A stretch of DNA of 64,000 nt, taken from the NCBI RefSeq assembly GCF_900110655.1, contig NZ_FOEQ01000002.1, positions 124,001-188,000 on the forward strand. Reading direction: 5' to 3'. The position numbers and the translations under genes were made by a program. This DNA comes from Pseudomonas soli (lineage in GTDB: Bacteria; Pseudomonadota; Gammaproteobacteria; Pseudomonadales; Pseudomonadaceae). Of this stretch, positions 29,589-37,189 are shown piece after piece. The notes beneath the pieces were generated by a model. It was not told the DNA's origin. It searched no databases and saw only the letters and a program-made list of their open reading frames with translations. Within the stretch, counting starts at the first letter, position 1. Every line of letters begins with the position of its first letter.

Positions 29589-29873
29589 TCAGCGCTCGCG
29601 ATCCACCACGGTCGGCACCAGCTTGCGCGGCATCGCCACCTTGAGCAGCCACCCCCCCACCAACAGGATCAGCGCTGCGCCTGCAAAGGCGAGCAAGCGC
29701 CTGGGCTGGGCAGCCTCCTGGTCGAAGCCGAGCATCAGCAGGTAACCACCCAGGCTGATGAAGCCCGCATACAGGAACGCCGCCAGCAGGCAGACCAGCA
29801 GGAACAGCAGGCGCCAGAACAACTTCGGGCGGATACGCCGCGTTGCGTCCGGGCCAGGGGAAAGCGATGACAT
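29589..29873 (-). CDS. small two-helix inner-membrane protein
   Basis: 94 residues from ATG 29873. Two hydrophobic segments (LFWRLLFLLVCLLAAFLYAG, about 17-36, and LLAFAGAALILLVGGWLLKV, about 58-77) flanked by basic residues. No known domain recognised. Monocistronic, divergent from the small gene at 29975. Longer in-frame starts lack a better SD. Confidence 0.6.
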   Translation of the reverse strand: MSSLSPGPDATRRIRPKLFWRLLFLLVCLLAAFLYAGFISLGGYLLMLGFDQEAAQPRRLLAFAGAALILLVGGWLLKVAMPRKLVPTVVDRER

Positions 29874-29974
29874 GGCAACAGGCCTGGTTGGATCCAATGC
29901 GCGACAGTGGCGCAATGGCAGCATCCTGTCAATTGAACTATAGTGCCCGCGCCCCGGATCCCACAGGAACCATC

Positions 29975-30187
29975 ATGACCTTTAACCTTCGCATGCAAGG
30001 GCTGCAGGACGACCTGATACGCAGCGCCAGCGAACTCGATGAACTGAGCCAGGCGCTGGAAGGCCATGTCCGTTACCTGCGTCATTCGATTCATCAAGCC
30101 GATGCGCACGCCATGGGTGGGCACGTAGATGACCTGCGCCATAGCGCCTGTGAGATGCGAGATATCGCGCGTGCTATCGAACCCTGA
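29975..30187 (+). CDS. hypothetical 70-residue helical protein
   Basis: Start MTFNLRMQGLQDDLIRSAS with AGGA 7 bases upstream. Predicted all-helical with heptad-like hydrophobics and many histidines; no recognised domain. A MITE begins 5 bases after its stop codon. Confidence 0.6.
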   Translation: MTFNLRMQGLQDDLIRSASELDELSQALEGHVRYLRHSIHQADAHAMGGHVDDLRHSACEMRDIARAIEP

Positions 30188-30192
30188 ACCTC

Positions 30193-30348
30193 AGGGTCTG
30201 TACGAAATGTGTCTGCGCGAAGGCCAGACAAGGCGAAACGGGGGGAGGAACGGCCGGGGTCGCGCCCGGCTGTACTGGAGTACATGAGCATTCCGAGCCC
30301 CGTTTCAACGCAGTATGGGCGAGTGCAGATACATTTCGTACAGAGCCT
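30193..30348. mobile_element. MITE-like element, copy A
   Basis: 156 bp with near-perfect 24-bp terminal inverted repeats: the left end AGGGTCTGTACGAAATGTGT and the right end, read in reverse, AGGCTCTGTACGAAATGTAT, agree in 22 of 24 positions. No coding capacity. The core (GGAACGGCCGGGGTCGCGCC, then TACATGAGCATTCCGA) is shared with the copy at 49570-49742. It is wedged between a stop codon and the tRNA-Leu promoter. Confidence 0.75.
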
Positions 30349-30355
30349 AGGCTGG

Positions 30356-30384
30356 TTGACGCTTCTATAACAATAGGTTATAAA
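30356..30384 (+). promoter_or_regulatory. tRNA-Leu promoter
   Basis: TTGACG (30356-30361), 17-bp spacer, TATAAA (30379-30384); predicted start about 45 bases before the tRNA. A GC-rich discriminator (GCGCGCC) follows the -10 element, typical of stringently controlled stable RNA promoters. Begins 7 bases after the MITE end. Confidence 0.75.
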
Positions 30385-30435
30385 GCGCGCCTGATTGTCT
30401 GGGCCAGGCTGCCCTGCGGCGCGCCAGCCAATCGT

Positions 30436-30520
30436 GCGAGTGTGGTGGAATTGGTATACACAGCAGACTTAAAATCTGTCGGCGTGAGCCTTGCGGGTTC
30501 GAGTCCCGCCACTCGCACCA
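30436..30520 (+). tRNA. tRNA-Leu (anticodon TAA)
   Basis: 85 bases with encoded CCA. Acceptor stem GCGAGTG/CACTCGC, anticodon loop CTTAAAA with TAA, long class II variable arm (GTCGGCGTGAGCCTTGC), T-arm GGGTTCGAGTCCC. Followed by a terminator. Confidence 0.97.
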
Positions 30521-30534
30521 TCTTCTGTCGATGA

Positions 30535-30557
30535 AGGCGCCCTTGCGGCGCCTTTTT
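30535..30557 (+). terminator. Rho-independent terminator after tRNA-Leu
   Basis: AGGCGCC-CTTGC-GGCGCCT followed by TTTT. Confidence 0.8.
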
Positions 30558-30625
30558 CGTACACGCCGGAAATCCGCCGCGCAGCTGCTAGAGTGGAACC
30601 TGTCCCTGTTCACTGGAGCGCCGCC

Positions 30626-31039
30626 ATGCGCTATAGCCTGCTCGACGGTCAACGCGACTTCATTCTGCTGCTCGCCCGCATCCTGCTGATGATCCTGTTC
30701 GTGCTCTCCGGCTGGAGCAAGCTGACCGGGTTCGAAGGCACGGTGGGCTACATGACCTCACTGGGTGCCCCCGCGCCGATGCTGGCTGCGGCGATCGCCG
30801 TGATCATGGAGCTGCTGGTCGGCATCCTGTTGATCCTGGGGTTCTACACCCGACCCCTGGCCTTGCTGTTCGCCCTCTTCGTGCTCGGCACCGCACTGAT
30901 CGGTCATCCGTTCTGGAACATGGTCGAACCTGAGCGCAGCGCCAACATGACCCAGTTCCTGAAGAACCTCAGCATCATTGGCGGTTTGCTGCTGCTGGCC
31001 GTTAGCGGTCCCGGACGGTTCTCCCTCGACCGCCGCTGA
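30626..31039 (+). CDS. DoxX family membrane protein
   Basis: 137 residues, four membrane segments; the first carries the DoxX signature (ILLMILFVLSGWSKLTGF). ATG 30626 has GGAG 8 bases upstream. DoxX/YphA proteins are inner-membrane proteins of ill-defined role in redox or thiol stress. Monocistronic. Confidence 0.88.
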   Translation: MRYSLLDGQRDFILLLARILLMILFVLSGWSKLTGFEGTVGYMTSLGAPAPMLAAAIAVIMELLVGILLILGFYTRPLALLFALFVLGTALIGHPFWNMVEPERSANMTQFLKNLSIIGGLLLLAVSGPGRFSLDRR

Positions 31040-31054
31040 GGACTCGCGTCGACA

Positions 31055-31243
31055 TCAGTCGTCGCAGTCGTCATGCCAGGCCGGGTGGTCCTCTTCCTCA
31101 TCGAAGTCGTCGAGTGACTCTTCGTCCTCCTCGACTTCATCAAGAGCCCCGTAGGCATCCGCCTCGGGGTCGTAGCCCTCGTTGAATTCTGGGTCGAGCA
31201 GATGGTCGTGCTCAGGTTCGTGCAGATCGTCTTCGTCGTGCAT
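31055..31243 (-). CDS. very acidic 62-residue protein
   Basis: From ATG 31243 with CGGAG upstream. About half of the residues are Asp or Glu (EVEEDEESLDDFDEEEDHP), with several His and a C-terminal CDD. No domain recognised; could bind metal or mimic nucleic acid, but there is no evidence for either. Convergent with doxX. Confidence 0.65.
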   Translation of the reverse strand: MHDEDDLHEPEHDHLLDPEFNEGYDPEADAYGALDEVEEDEESLDDFDEEEDHPAWHDDCDD

Positions 31244-31370
31244 TACAGGCTCCGGTAACAACGGCAGGCCTGTATAGGCGTATCGGCTCACCGGGTCAAT
31301 CCTCATGGCACTTAACCCCGGCTTAACCGACCAGGCGCACAGTGCAGGCTCTCCCTTCAAAAACGTTCTT

Positions 31371-31398
31371 TGCCCGCCGCCCTGGCGGGCATTTTTTT
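31371..31398 (+). terminator. Rho-independent terminator
   Basis: TGCCCGCC-GCCCT-GGCGGGCA followed by seven T. It lies on the plus strand with no plus-strand gene immediately before it (doxX ended at 31039), so it either ends doxX read-through or a short RNA from 31244-31370, or acts in the leader of the next gene. Confidence 0.75.
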
Positions 31399-31485
31399 GC
31401 CTGGGCCTCCCTCGCCCGATGAACCGAGTGCCCTTTCAGAGCTCGCATGCGGTACAGGATCTTTATCATCAAGGAGGTTTTCAGC

Positions 31486-32178
31486 ATGACCGTGAACATC
31501 GACAACCTGATCATCACTACCCCAGTGGCGAAGTCATCCAGCAACCCAGTGGCGCTGGAATTGACCGGCGCCCAGGCACTCGCCAGCCTGCCCCAGGTGA
31601 TCAGCCGCCTGGCCGATGGCGCCGTGCGCATGAACGCACCGACCAAAGGGGCGGCGAGCAAGAGCACCCATCGCACCCGCTGCGAGTGGAAGGAAGCGGT
31701 CTACTGGACGCTGGCCAGCGCCGGCCGGCATGTCAATCACCAACGCATGGTGCTGGAGCGGGTCAACTCGGCACAGAAGGTGGTGATCGCGCAAATGCAT
31801 GTAAAAGATGACGACAGCCCGGCGATCAAGGTGTTCTGGAACAAAGGGAAGATCACCCTCGGTTTTCGCCAGGACTTCAACCAGGTGACACCGACCAGCA
31901 GCACCGTCCTGGCCGATGTGCCGTTGGGCATGCCTTTCGACATCACCATCGAGGTCACTGCGACAGGCGCCGCTACGGTGTCGGCCGCCTGCACCGGCCG
32001 CACCGGCAGCAGCGGGATGCTGAAAATGGCCGCGAGCTGGAGTGGGCGAACATTCAACTTCCATGGCGGCGTCTATAACCAGGTGGATTTCAGTGACAGC
32101 ACGCCCCCAACGGACGCTTCGACCTGTGTGATCAGCCAGCTCGATTTATTTCACCGCCAGGTCGATACATTCATCTGA
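31486..32178 (+). CDS. PL7-like polysaccharide (alginate) lyase family protein
   Basis: 230 residues with AAGGAGG 8 bases before the ATG. The three PL7 motifs appear in order but altered: R-C-E-W-K (65-69, usual R-S/T-E-L-R), Q-M-H (103-105, usual Q-I/V-H) and FHGGVYNQ (192-199, usual YFKAGxYxQ). Catalytic H105 and Y197 are present. Family members cut alginate by beta-elimination. There is no signal peptide, which is odd for a lyase of an extracellular polymer. A lectin-like or intracellular role is possible. Confidence 0.75.
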   Translation: MTVNIDNLIITTPVAKSSSNPVALELTGAQALASLPQVISRLADGAVRMNAPTKGAASKSTHRTRCEWKEAVYWTLASAGRHVNHQRMVLERVNSAQKVVIAQMHVKDDDSPAIKVFWNKGKITLGFRQDFNQVTPTSSTVLADVPLGMPFDITIEVTATGAATVSAACTGRTGSSGMLKMAASWSGRTFNFHGGVYNQVDFSDSTPPTDASTCVISQLDLFHRQVDTFI

Positions 32179-32276
32179 ATGCAATAAATCAAGGCATAGT
32201 GCCATCATCTCAGGTAGGATTCCGCCGCCTTGCCTTGGACTGCGAGGTAAATCACTGAAACGCCTAGGAATCCGCA

Positions 32277-32708
32277 ATGCAATTTGCTCGTCATCTGATC
32301 GCCGCCAGCCTCATCGCCCTGACCACCGGGTGCGCCAGCGGCCTGAACTCCGTGCAGGAACAGGAGCTCGGCTACTACCGTGCGCAGAATCTCGAAGTGA
32401 GGGAGAAAAGCCCAGGTGCCGCAGCAGCCCTGGGCCTGCTGCCCGGTGGTGGTTCATTCTACGGCCGTGCCTATGGCTATGGCGTCGCCAACCTGCTGCT
32501 GTGGCCTGTCTCGATCTTCTGGGACCCAGTCAGTGGCTACAACGCGGCCGAATCGATCAACTACCAGGCCACCCGTGCCCATGTTTCACGCATGAAGAAA
32601 AGCCAGATGGATGCGCTCGACACCAGGTTGATCTCTGAAGAAATCGATCCCAAGCATTACGCCTTGGAAAGACGCAAGATTGATGAAAAATTCAGTAACG
32701 GTTACTAA
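32277..32708 (+). CDS. lipoprotein of unknown function
   Basis: 143 residues with a lipoprotein signal (LIALTTGC, Cys19). Then a helical, glycine-containing middle (LGLLPGGGSFYGRAYGYGVANLLLWPVSIFWDP) that looks membrane-associated and a charged helical C-terminus. The pattern occurs in several Proteobacteria as an uncharacterised family. A terminator follows at 32786. Confidence 0.75.
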   Translation: MQFARHLIAASLIALTTGCASGLNSVQEQELGYYRAQNLEVREKSPGAAAALGLLPGGGSFYGRAYGYGVANLLLWPVSIFWDPVSGYNAAESINYQATRAHVSRMKKSQMDALDTRLISEEIDPKHYALERRKIDEKFSNGY

Positions 32709-32785
32709 GCCCCTCCAACCTGTGGCCTTCACGAAATTCTGACAATCGAGAAGGCAGACTGGCTTGGCTTCGATACGTTCTGTTC

Positions 32786-32815
32786 AACCCGCCGGTCTGG
32801 CGGGTTTTCTTTTTT
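32786..32815 (+). terminator. Rho-independent terminator after the lipoprotein gene
   Basis: AACCCGCC-GGTCT-GGCGGGTT followed by TTCTTTTTT. Confidence 0.85.
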
Positions 32816-32903
32816 CTGGGCCTTCATCAGCGCCCTGTTCGTTCGTTGACAACATTTTCACTTCCGCTGTGCCAAGGTGGAGCCTCATCCGTGAAACATC
32901 CTT

Positions 32904-32932
32904 GGCCCGCACTCCCCAGCGGGCCTTTCTTT
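32904..32932 (+). terminator. second Rho-independent terminator without an upstream gene
   Basis: GGCCCGC-ACTCCCCA-GCGGGCC followed by TTTCTTT, preceded by an overlapping stem CCAAGG (32872-32877)/CCTTGG (32900-32905). The two stems are mutually exclusive, as in an attenuator or a short structured RNA. A TTGACA at 32846-32851 could be a -35 element but no good -10 follows. Confidence 0.55.
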
Positions 32933-32938
32933 GCCCGC

Positions 32939-33181
32939 TCAGTCGAAGGCACCCTTGAGCAGTTCGTGAATCTCGCCTGGGGCAACGGTTACCAGGATCA
33001 GGTCCACACCCGCCTGCATCCACTCGTAGCCGTCAGAGTGCGGCAGCTGGTCCAGAAGCCGAGCATCGAGCGTCTTGGCAATACCCGGAGGAAGCGGCTT
33101 GCCACGGGCCAGATTCTGCTGGATTTCGGTTATCCGCATTGGTGCGCGAAGCCATGACCATGGCGCAAGATCTCGTAACAT
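32939..33181 (-). CDS. CigR/RcnB-like C-terminal fragment
   Basis: 80 residues. The segment NLARGKPLPPGIAKTL followed by GYEWMQAGVDLILVTVAPG matches the C-terminal domain of the CigR/RcnB-like periplasmic family. The signal peptide and linker of full-length members are missing and neither candidate start (33181 or 33139) has a Shine-Dalgarno sequence, so this is probably a decayed or 5'-truncated gene. Convergent with the lipoprotein gene. Confidence 0.45.
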   Translation of the reverse strand: MLRDLAPWSWLRAPMRITEIQQNLARGKPLPPGIAKTLDARLLDQLPHSDGYEWMQAGVDLILVTVAPGEIHELLKGAFD

Positions 33182-33368
33182 TTATTATTCGCCCGGTTTA
33201 TGAACCCAGGTCGGGTCAATGCTGTCCGATTGCCATCGGTTACCGCCGAGGTCGTGAGCGCCATTAATGGTAGTGGCCTGAATCGACCTCGAACCCCGGT
33301 TCAACTGGCGCGCGCCTCCCTCTTTCGAGGACGGCGCCCTCATTTTTTCAAGGCTGAAAGAGCGCATC

Positions 33369-34178
33369 ATGAAACATAACATCCTCCTCGTCGCCGTCTG
33401 TGCCGCCCTGCTCCAGGCATGTGCCCCGGCTTCCACCTCCCATGAAGGGACGCCTTCCATGCCGGCCACCACCTCGTCTGCCGCAACCCAGCCTGAGCTC
33501 TCGGCCTACTACTGGAACCTGGCATCGGCCAGCGATGCAGCCGGCAAGCCTATCGCAGCCCTGGCCACAAGCAACGAGCGCAAGTTGCGCCTGAATTTCG
33601 GTGACCAGCGCCTGAACATCAGCGGTGGCTGCAACAACCAGTTCGGTGGCTACAGCTACCAGAACGGTGTCCTGAAGGTGCAGCAACTGGCTTCGACCAT
33701 GATGGCCTGCGACAAGCGCCTGATGGACCTGGATGCCGAGATCGGACGCCAGTTGAAAGGTGATCTGCGTGCAGCCTTCAGCGGCGAAACTCATGCACCT
33801 GTGCTGCAATTGACCACCCAGGACGGCTCGGTGCTGAAGTTCCAAGGCGAACCCACTCCGGAGACCCGCTATGGCAGCAAAGGTGAGACCAAGTTCCTGG
33901 AAGTTGCCGCCAAGACCGTCAAGTGCAGCCATCCGCTGATCCCCAACTATCAGTGCCTGCAAGTGCGCGAGCGCCGTTATGACGACGCTGGCCTGCAACT
34001 GCCGACCCAGGACAACTGGCACCCGCTGTACCAGTCCATCGAGGGCTACGAGCACCGTGATGGCGTGCGTACCGTGGTGCGTGTGAAGCAATACGAATGG
34101 AAGAACCCGCCGGCCGACGCTTCGTCGCAGGTCTATGTGCTGGACCTGGTGGTCGAGCAGGACGCTTCGGGCAAATAA
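33369..34178 (+). CDS. META and DUF4377 domain lipoprotein
   Basis: 269 residues. Lipobox LLQAC (Cys18), a META/HslJ domain at about 45-150 (WNLASASDAAGKPI, ISGGCNNQFGGY, STMMACDKRLMDLD) and a DUF4377 domain at about 175-265 (CLQVRERRYDD, FYEGYEHRDG-type). Probably outer-membrane lipoprotein of the periplasm linked with envelope or heat stress. A 180-bp leader with an inverted GC-rich element precedes it. Confidence 0.85.
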   Translation: MKHNILLVAVCAALLQACAPASTSHEGTPSMPATTSSAATQPELSAYYWNLASASDAAGKPIAALATSNERKLRLNFGDQRLNISGGCNNQFGGYSYQNGVLKVQQLASTMMACDKRLMDLDAEIGRQLKGDLRAAFSGETHAPVLQLTTQDGSVLKFQGEPTPETRYGSKGETKFLEVAAKTVKCSHPLIPNYQCLQVRERRYDDAGLQLPTQDNWHPLYQSIEGYEHRDGVRTVVRVKQYEWKNPPADASSQVYVLDLVVEQDASGK

Positions 34179-34188
34179 TTGTCTGTCA

Positions 34189-34216
34189 GCGCAGGCCGCC
34201 CTGCAGCGGCCTGCGC
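34189..34216. terminator. strong GC-rich hairpin between convergent genes
   Basis: GCGCAGGCCG-loop-CGGCCTGCGC, 10 bases after the META gene stop and 28 bases from the stop codon of the convergent NTF2-like gene. No T-run, so likely a bidirectional RNA 3' end stabiliser or weak terminator. Confidence 0.5.
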
Positions 34217-34244
34217 CTGGAGCCGACGGCGACCGTGAAACGGC

Positions 34245-34637
34245 TCAGGTAAGCGCCGCGTTGACCTGCGCACTGTCCACGTATTGCTCCATGCTGACGA
34301 TCTTGCCGTTGTTCAGCCGGTACAGATGGGCAAAGCTAGCAGTCATCGCCTTCCCGGTCTTGCGATAGGTGCCCGAGTAGACGCCAAAGGCGGCGACGCG
34401 GTCGTCCTCGGCCAGATAGGTATGCACCTTGGCCTGGTAGCCATCCCATTCGGTGGCCAGACGATGAAACACACCCTCCATGATCGCCTGGGGGCCGACA
34501 TAGGTACCGGCATAAGGGAAGCCAGCCGCCTCGGTCCAGGTCACGTCCGCAGCCAGTGCTGCCAGAAGATTACGGCCATTCTGTTCGGCTGAGCCTTCGT
34601 ACGAGGCTCGAATGATGTCCAGGTTGCTCCTGCTCAT
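34245..34637 (-). CDS. NTF2-like/SnoaL ketosteroid isomerase-related protein
   Basis: 130 residues (LDIIRASYEGSAEQNGRNLL start, then DVTWTEAAGFPYAGTYVG and YRLNNGKIVSMEQYVDS), the SnoaL-like family common in stress and polyketide contexts. Its ATG overlaps the stop codon of the DsbA-like gene by four bases (ATGA), so the two are coupled. Substrate unknown. Confidence 0.85.
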   Translation of the reverse strand: MSRSNLDIIRASYEGSAEQNGRNLLAALAADVTWTEAAGFPYAGTYVGPQAIMEGVFHRLATEWDGYQAKVHTYLAEDDRVAAFGVYSGTYRKTGKAMTASFAHLYRLNNGKIVSMEQYVDSAQVNAALT

Positions 34638-35284
34638 GGATTTACCCCCACGTTCAGCTCGCGAATGAAAGCCTGCGGATCTGAAAAGATAGCGCTGGCA
34701 GGTAACAACTGCATGGCGCTGTCCGCTTGTTGCAGAACGAATGTCGGCACGCCTCGACCGCCCACGCGACGCAACAAGGCACGCCCCTGCCCCACACGAT
34801 CATCGTTGGCCTGCAGCAAGCCCGAATCCGGACACGTCAGCCGCTGCGCGGCGGCATCCAGACCCAAGTCCTCCAGCACTGCTGTCAACGTCTCCAGTCG
34901 AGTCACGTCCAGGCCATCGACATAGCGCGCCGCCTGAATCGCCTTGAGCGCTTCGAACTCGTGCTCAGGCGAAGTCAGGCTCACTGCGCTGAGCGCCAGG
35001 GTAGACGGAGCACTGTCGAACCCCTGAAGACGGTCGGCGAGTATCTGGTCACGATAGCGTTCACTGAAGACCTGCCCGGTCAGGCGCTCGATACGCTGGT
35101 CGTTGCTCCAGGCGTAGGCCGCAAAGTCATCATCCATGGCGCGAGCACCGCTGCCAGAAAACAGCCCCGTCGGTATCAGGCGCAACGCAATGCCCGTGGA
35201 TTCGAGAACCTGAGGCAGCGGTCCCCCTGCACCGTAGCACCAGCCGCACAGTGGATCGTAGAGGTAAACCAGGGTCTTGTTCAT
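34634..35284 (-). CDS. DsbA family (FrnE-like) thiol-disulfide protein
   Basis: 216 residues from ATG 35284 (AAGG 9 bases upstream). The N-terminal CGWC (C13-C16, in DPLCGWCYGAG) and the helical insert match the DsbA/FrnE subfamily; the cis-Pro region GVPTFVLQ is at about 180. No signal peptide, so cytoplasmic. It heads a two-gene operon divergent from a LysR gene, which probably controls it through the half-sites at 35345-35381. Confidence 0.9.
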   Translation of the reverse strand: MNKTLVYLYDPLCGWCYGAGGPLPQVLESTGIALRLIPTGLFSGSGARAMDDDFAAYAWSNDQRIERLTGQVFSERYRDQILADRLQGFDSAPSTLALSAVSLTSPEHEFEALKAIQAARYVDGLDVTRLETLTAVLEDLGLDAAAQRLTCPDSGLLQANDDRVGQGRALLRRVGGRGVPTFVLQQADSAMQLLPASAIFSDPQAFIRELNVGVNP

Positions 35285-35344
35285 AGTGACGCGCCTTGAG
35301 GGGAATGCCTCGAATCTTATAGCGCGCGAATTGACATTTAAACG

Positions 35345-35381
35345 CATACAAAATAAACACACTGTATGTTATTGGCATACA
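35345..35381. promoter_or_regulatory. three CATACA/TGTATG half-sites in the DsbA/LysR divergent promoter
   Basis: CATACA (35345-35350), TGTATG (35363-35368) and CATACA (35376-35381). The last two form an inverted repeat with a 7-bp spacer that contains the T-N11-A pattern; the first two form an inverted repeat with 12-bp spacing. This array in a 110-bp divergent promoter fits LysR recognition plus activation sites. Confidence 0.65.
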
Positions 35382-35395
35382 TCAAGGGTAAATCA

Positions 35396-36289
35396 ATGAC
35401 CGGCGCTTCCAGCCTGAACAGGCTTGCGTACTTCACCGCGGTGGTCGAAACCGGCTCCTTCACCGCCGCTGCCGAGCGCCTCGGCATCACCAAGGCCGTG
35501 GTCAGCCAGCAGGTGGCGCGACTGGAAAGCGACTGTCGCACCACACTGCTGGTTCGCAGCACGCGGAAAGTCCGCACCACCGAGGCGGGTCAACAGTTCT
35601 ATCACCGCTGTGCATTGATCCTCAAGGAGGCTGAAGAGGCTTTCGAGGAATTGTCCGAAGCCGCCAGCGAGCCGACGGGCACCCTACGCCTGACCGCCCC
35701 TTTCGATTACGGCATCGGTGTCGTGGTGCCGGCCATTACCGCATTCTCGCAGCGATATCCGCAGTGCAAGGTCGAGGCACACTTCAGCGACCATACCCTG
35801 GATCTGGGCGCCAACGATCTGGACCTTTCCATTCGTGTTGGCTGGATTACCGAGCAACATCTGCAGGCACGGCGAATCGGCGAGTTTGCGCAACGATTGG
35901 TGGCCGGCCCTCAGTGGCAAGCGCGAGTGGACAAACTGCAGGCCCCGGCGGATCTGGCCGAGTTGCCGATCGTGGCGAACCTGGCGCTGCGAGAACCGAC
36001 CCGTTGGCTATTTGCCAAGGGTGCCTCGCAGCGCGAAACAGTGGAGATGAAAGCCAGCCTGTCGCTCAACGCCACCTTGGCAGTGCGCGAAGCCACGCTG
36101 CTCGGGGCCGGGCTATCGGTCCTTCCGGACTATGTGGCTGAACCTGACCTGCAAGCAGGCCGGCTGATCGAAGTGCTGCCGCAGTGGTCGCTGCCCCGAG
36201 GCGAGATCCATGCGGTCTTTCCAACGGCCCGCTTTCGACCGGTCAAGGTGCGGGCGTTTATCGAGCTTCTGGCAAGCCGCCTGGCTTAA
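35396..36289 (+). CDS. LysR family regulator divergent from the DsbA/NTF2 operon
   Basis: 297 residues, AAGG 8 bases before the ATG. HTH VVETGSFTAAAERLGITKAV (about 14-33) and CrgA-type effector domain (SIRVGWITEQHLQARRIG). Divergence from the DsbA-like gene and the nearby operator array suggest it regulates that operon and itself. Confidence 0.9.
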   Translation: MTGASSLNRLAYFTAVVETGSFTAAAERLGITKAVVSQQVARLESDCRTTLLVRSTRKVRTTEAGQQFYHRCALILKEAEEAFEELSEAASEPTGTLRLTAPFDYGIGVVVPAITAFSQRYPQCKVEAHFSDHTLDLGANDLDLSIRVGWITEQHLQARRIGEFAQRLVAGPQWQARVDKLQAPADLAELPIVANLALREPTRWLFAKGASQRETVEMKASLSLNATLAVREATLLGAGLSVLPDYVAEPDLQAGRLIEVLPQWSLPRGEIHAVFPTARFRPVKVRAFIELLASRLA

Positions 36290-36312
36290 TGACTGCTAGC
36301 CGGCAGCCAACT

Positions 36313-36528
36313 TCAGGATTGGCTCTTTTTAGCATGGAACGGCGCGAAGGTCATACCGAAGAACCAGCCGCCGATCATTGCCAGCCAGATCGATTTGTAT
36401 CCCTCTACGTTGTAGGCGCACCAATAGTTGATTGCCGTTATCACAACGAACATCGAGAAAAACTGCTTGCGAGAGTACCTGTTCAGGTAACGGGTGGCGG
36501 CTGCGTCCAGTTCTTTGAGTTTCTTCAT
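36313..36528 (-). CDS. small membrane protein
   Basis: 71 residues with AAGGAT upstream. Basic N-terminus (KKLKELDAAATRYLNRYSRK) then two hydrophobic segments (FFSMFVVITAINYWCAY; SIWLAMIGGWFFGMTFAPF). No known family. It lies just outside the degenerate tRNA-Cys copy. Confidence 0.6.
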   Translation of the reverse strand: MKKLKELDAAATRYLNRYSRKQFFSMFVVITAINYWCAYNVEGYKSIWLAMIGGWFFGMTFAPFHAKKSQS

Positions 36529-36551
36529 TGCGTTTCATCCTTGAATAACCA

Positions 36552-36629
36552 AAACCGCAGACCTGGATCTGCGGGGTTTTGAATGGTGGAGACCGAGACC
36601 GGAATCCAACCGACGTAAACGGACTTTGC
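36552..36629. repeat. degenerate copy of the tRNA-Cys 3' half plus terminator (att-like)
   Basis: AACCGCAGACCTGGATCTGC, then GTGGAGACCGAGACCGGAATC, matches the sequence at 39408-39486 (terminator, CCA end, T-arm and anticodon 3' side of tRNA-Cys) with scattered changes and in the same orientation. This is what remains at the distal end after an element inserts in the 3' part of a tRNA gene. It is not a functional tRNA because the 5' half is missing. Confidence 0.75.
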
Positions 36630-36690
36630 TTTTAATGGCTCGAAGAGATCAAGTTTTCACAGAGTCTGCGAAGGCGCCTTTCCAGGTAGC

Positions 36691-37131
36691 TCAAGGCTGG
36701 AATCGCGTGGCGCACGCGTGGCATAGCCATGTGCGGCGCCATTCTTCCAGCTTGTCGTACTGCGCAACGTTGAACTTCCAGTGGCGCACAAATCCGATCA
36801 CACCGATGGTGGCGAGCGTGGCTCCGATGAAGAACCTGGTCCAATCGACACCCCAGTAAGTGTTAATCAGCTTGAGACCATCGTAGAGGATGATGATACC
36901 TACTCCGGTCATGATCACAGGACCCAACAGGCGTTTGCCCGGGGGCGGACCTACGCTAGCAGCCAAATCGGTCTGATGCCGACCAGTTGTTTCTATCGTG
37001 ACAGGACCATAGCTGGAGTTGGTCTGGTGAGTTGCTTGAATGCGAGTGGTACCAGCAGCGTGAATCACGGATAGCAGCTGGACATTTTGGCCTTGGCAAT
37101 GCGGGCAGCAGATGGCGTTGTTGCTCACCAC
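36691..37131 (-). CDS. zinc-ribbon membrane protein of unknown function
   Basis: 146 residues from GTG 37131 (AAAGGA 8 bases upstream; a second GTG follows at once). An N-terminal CPHC (CCPHCQGQNV) and a C-terminal CHAC (LCHACATRF) could form one split zinc ribbon; two membrane segments lie between (LLGPVIMTGVGIIILYDG; FFIGATLATIGVIGFV). Located inside the tRNA-Cys island and lower in GC than its surroundings. No homologue recognised. Confidence 0.65.
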   Translation of the reverse strand: MVSNNAICCPHCQGQNVQLLSVIHAAGTTRIQATHQTNSSYGPVTIETTGRHQTDLAASVGPPPGKRLLGPVIMTGVGIIILYDGLKLINTYWGVDWTRFFIGATLATIGVIGFVRHWKFNVAQYDKLEEWRRTWLCHACATRFQP

Positions 37132-37189
37132 GTAATCATTCCTTTGAGGGGTGAAAAGCGGCCATTCTAAGGCAATTGCATACAGCAGG

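Noticed and set aside
36552..36629. A second tRNA-Cys gene
   Set aside because: Only the 3' half is recognisable, stems are mismatched and the 5' half is absent; it is an att-type relic.
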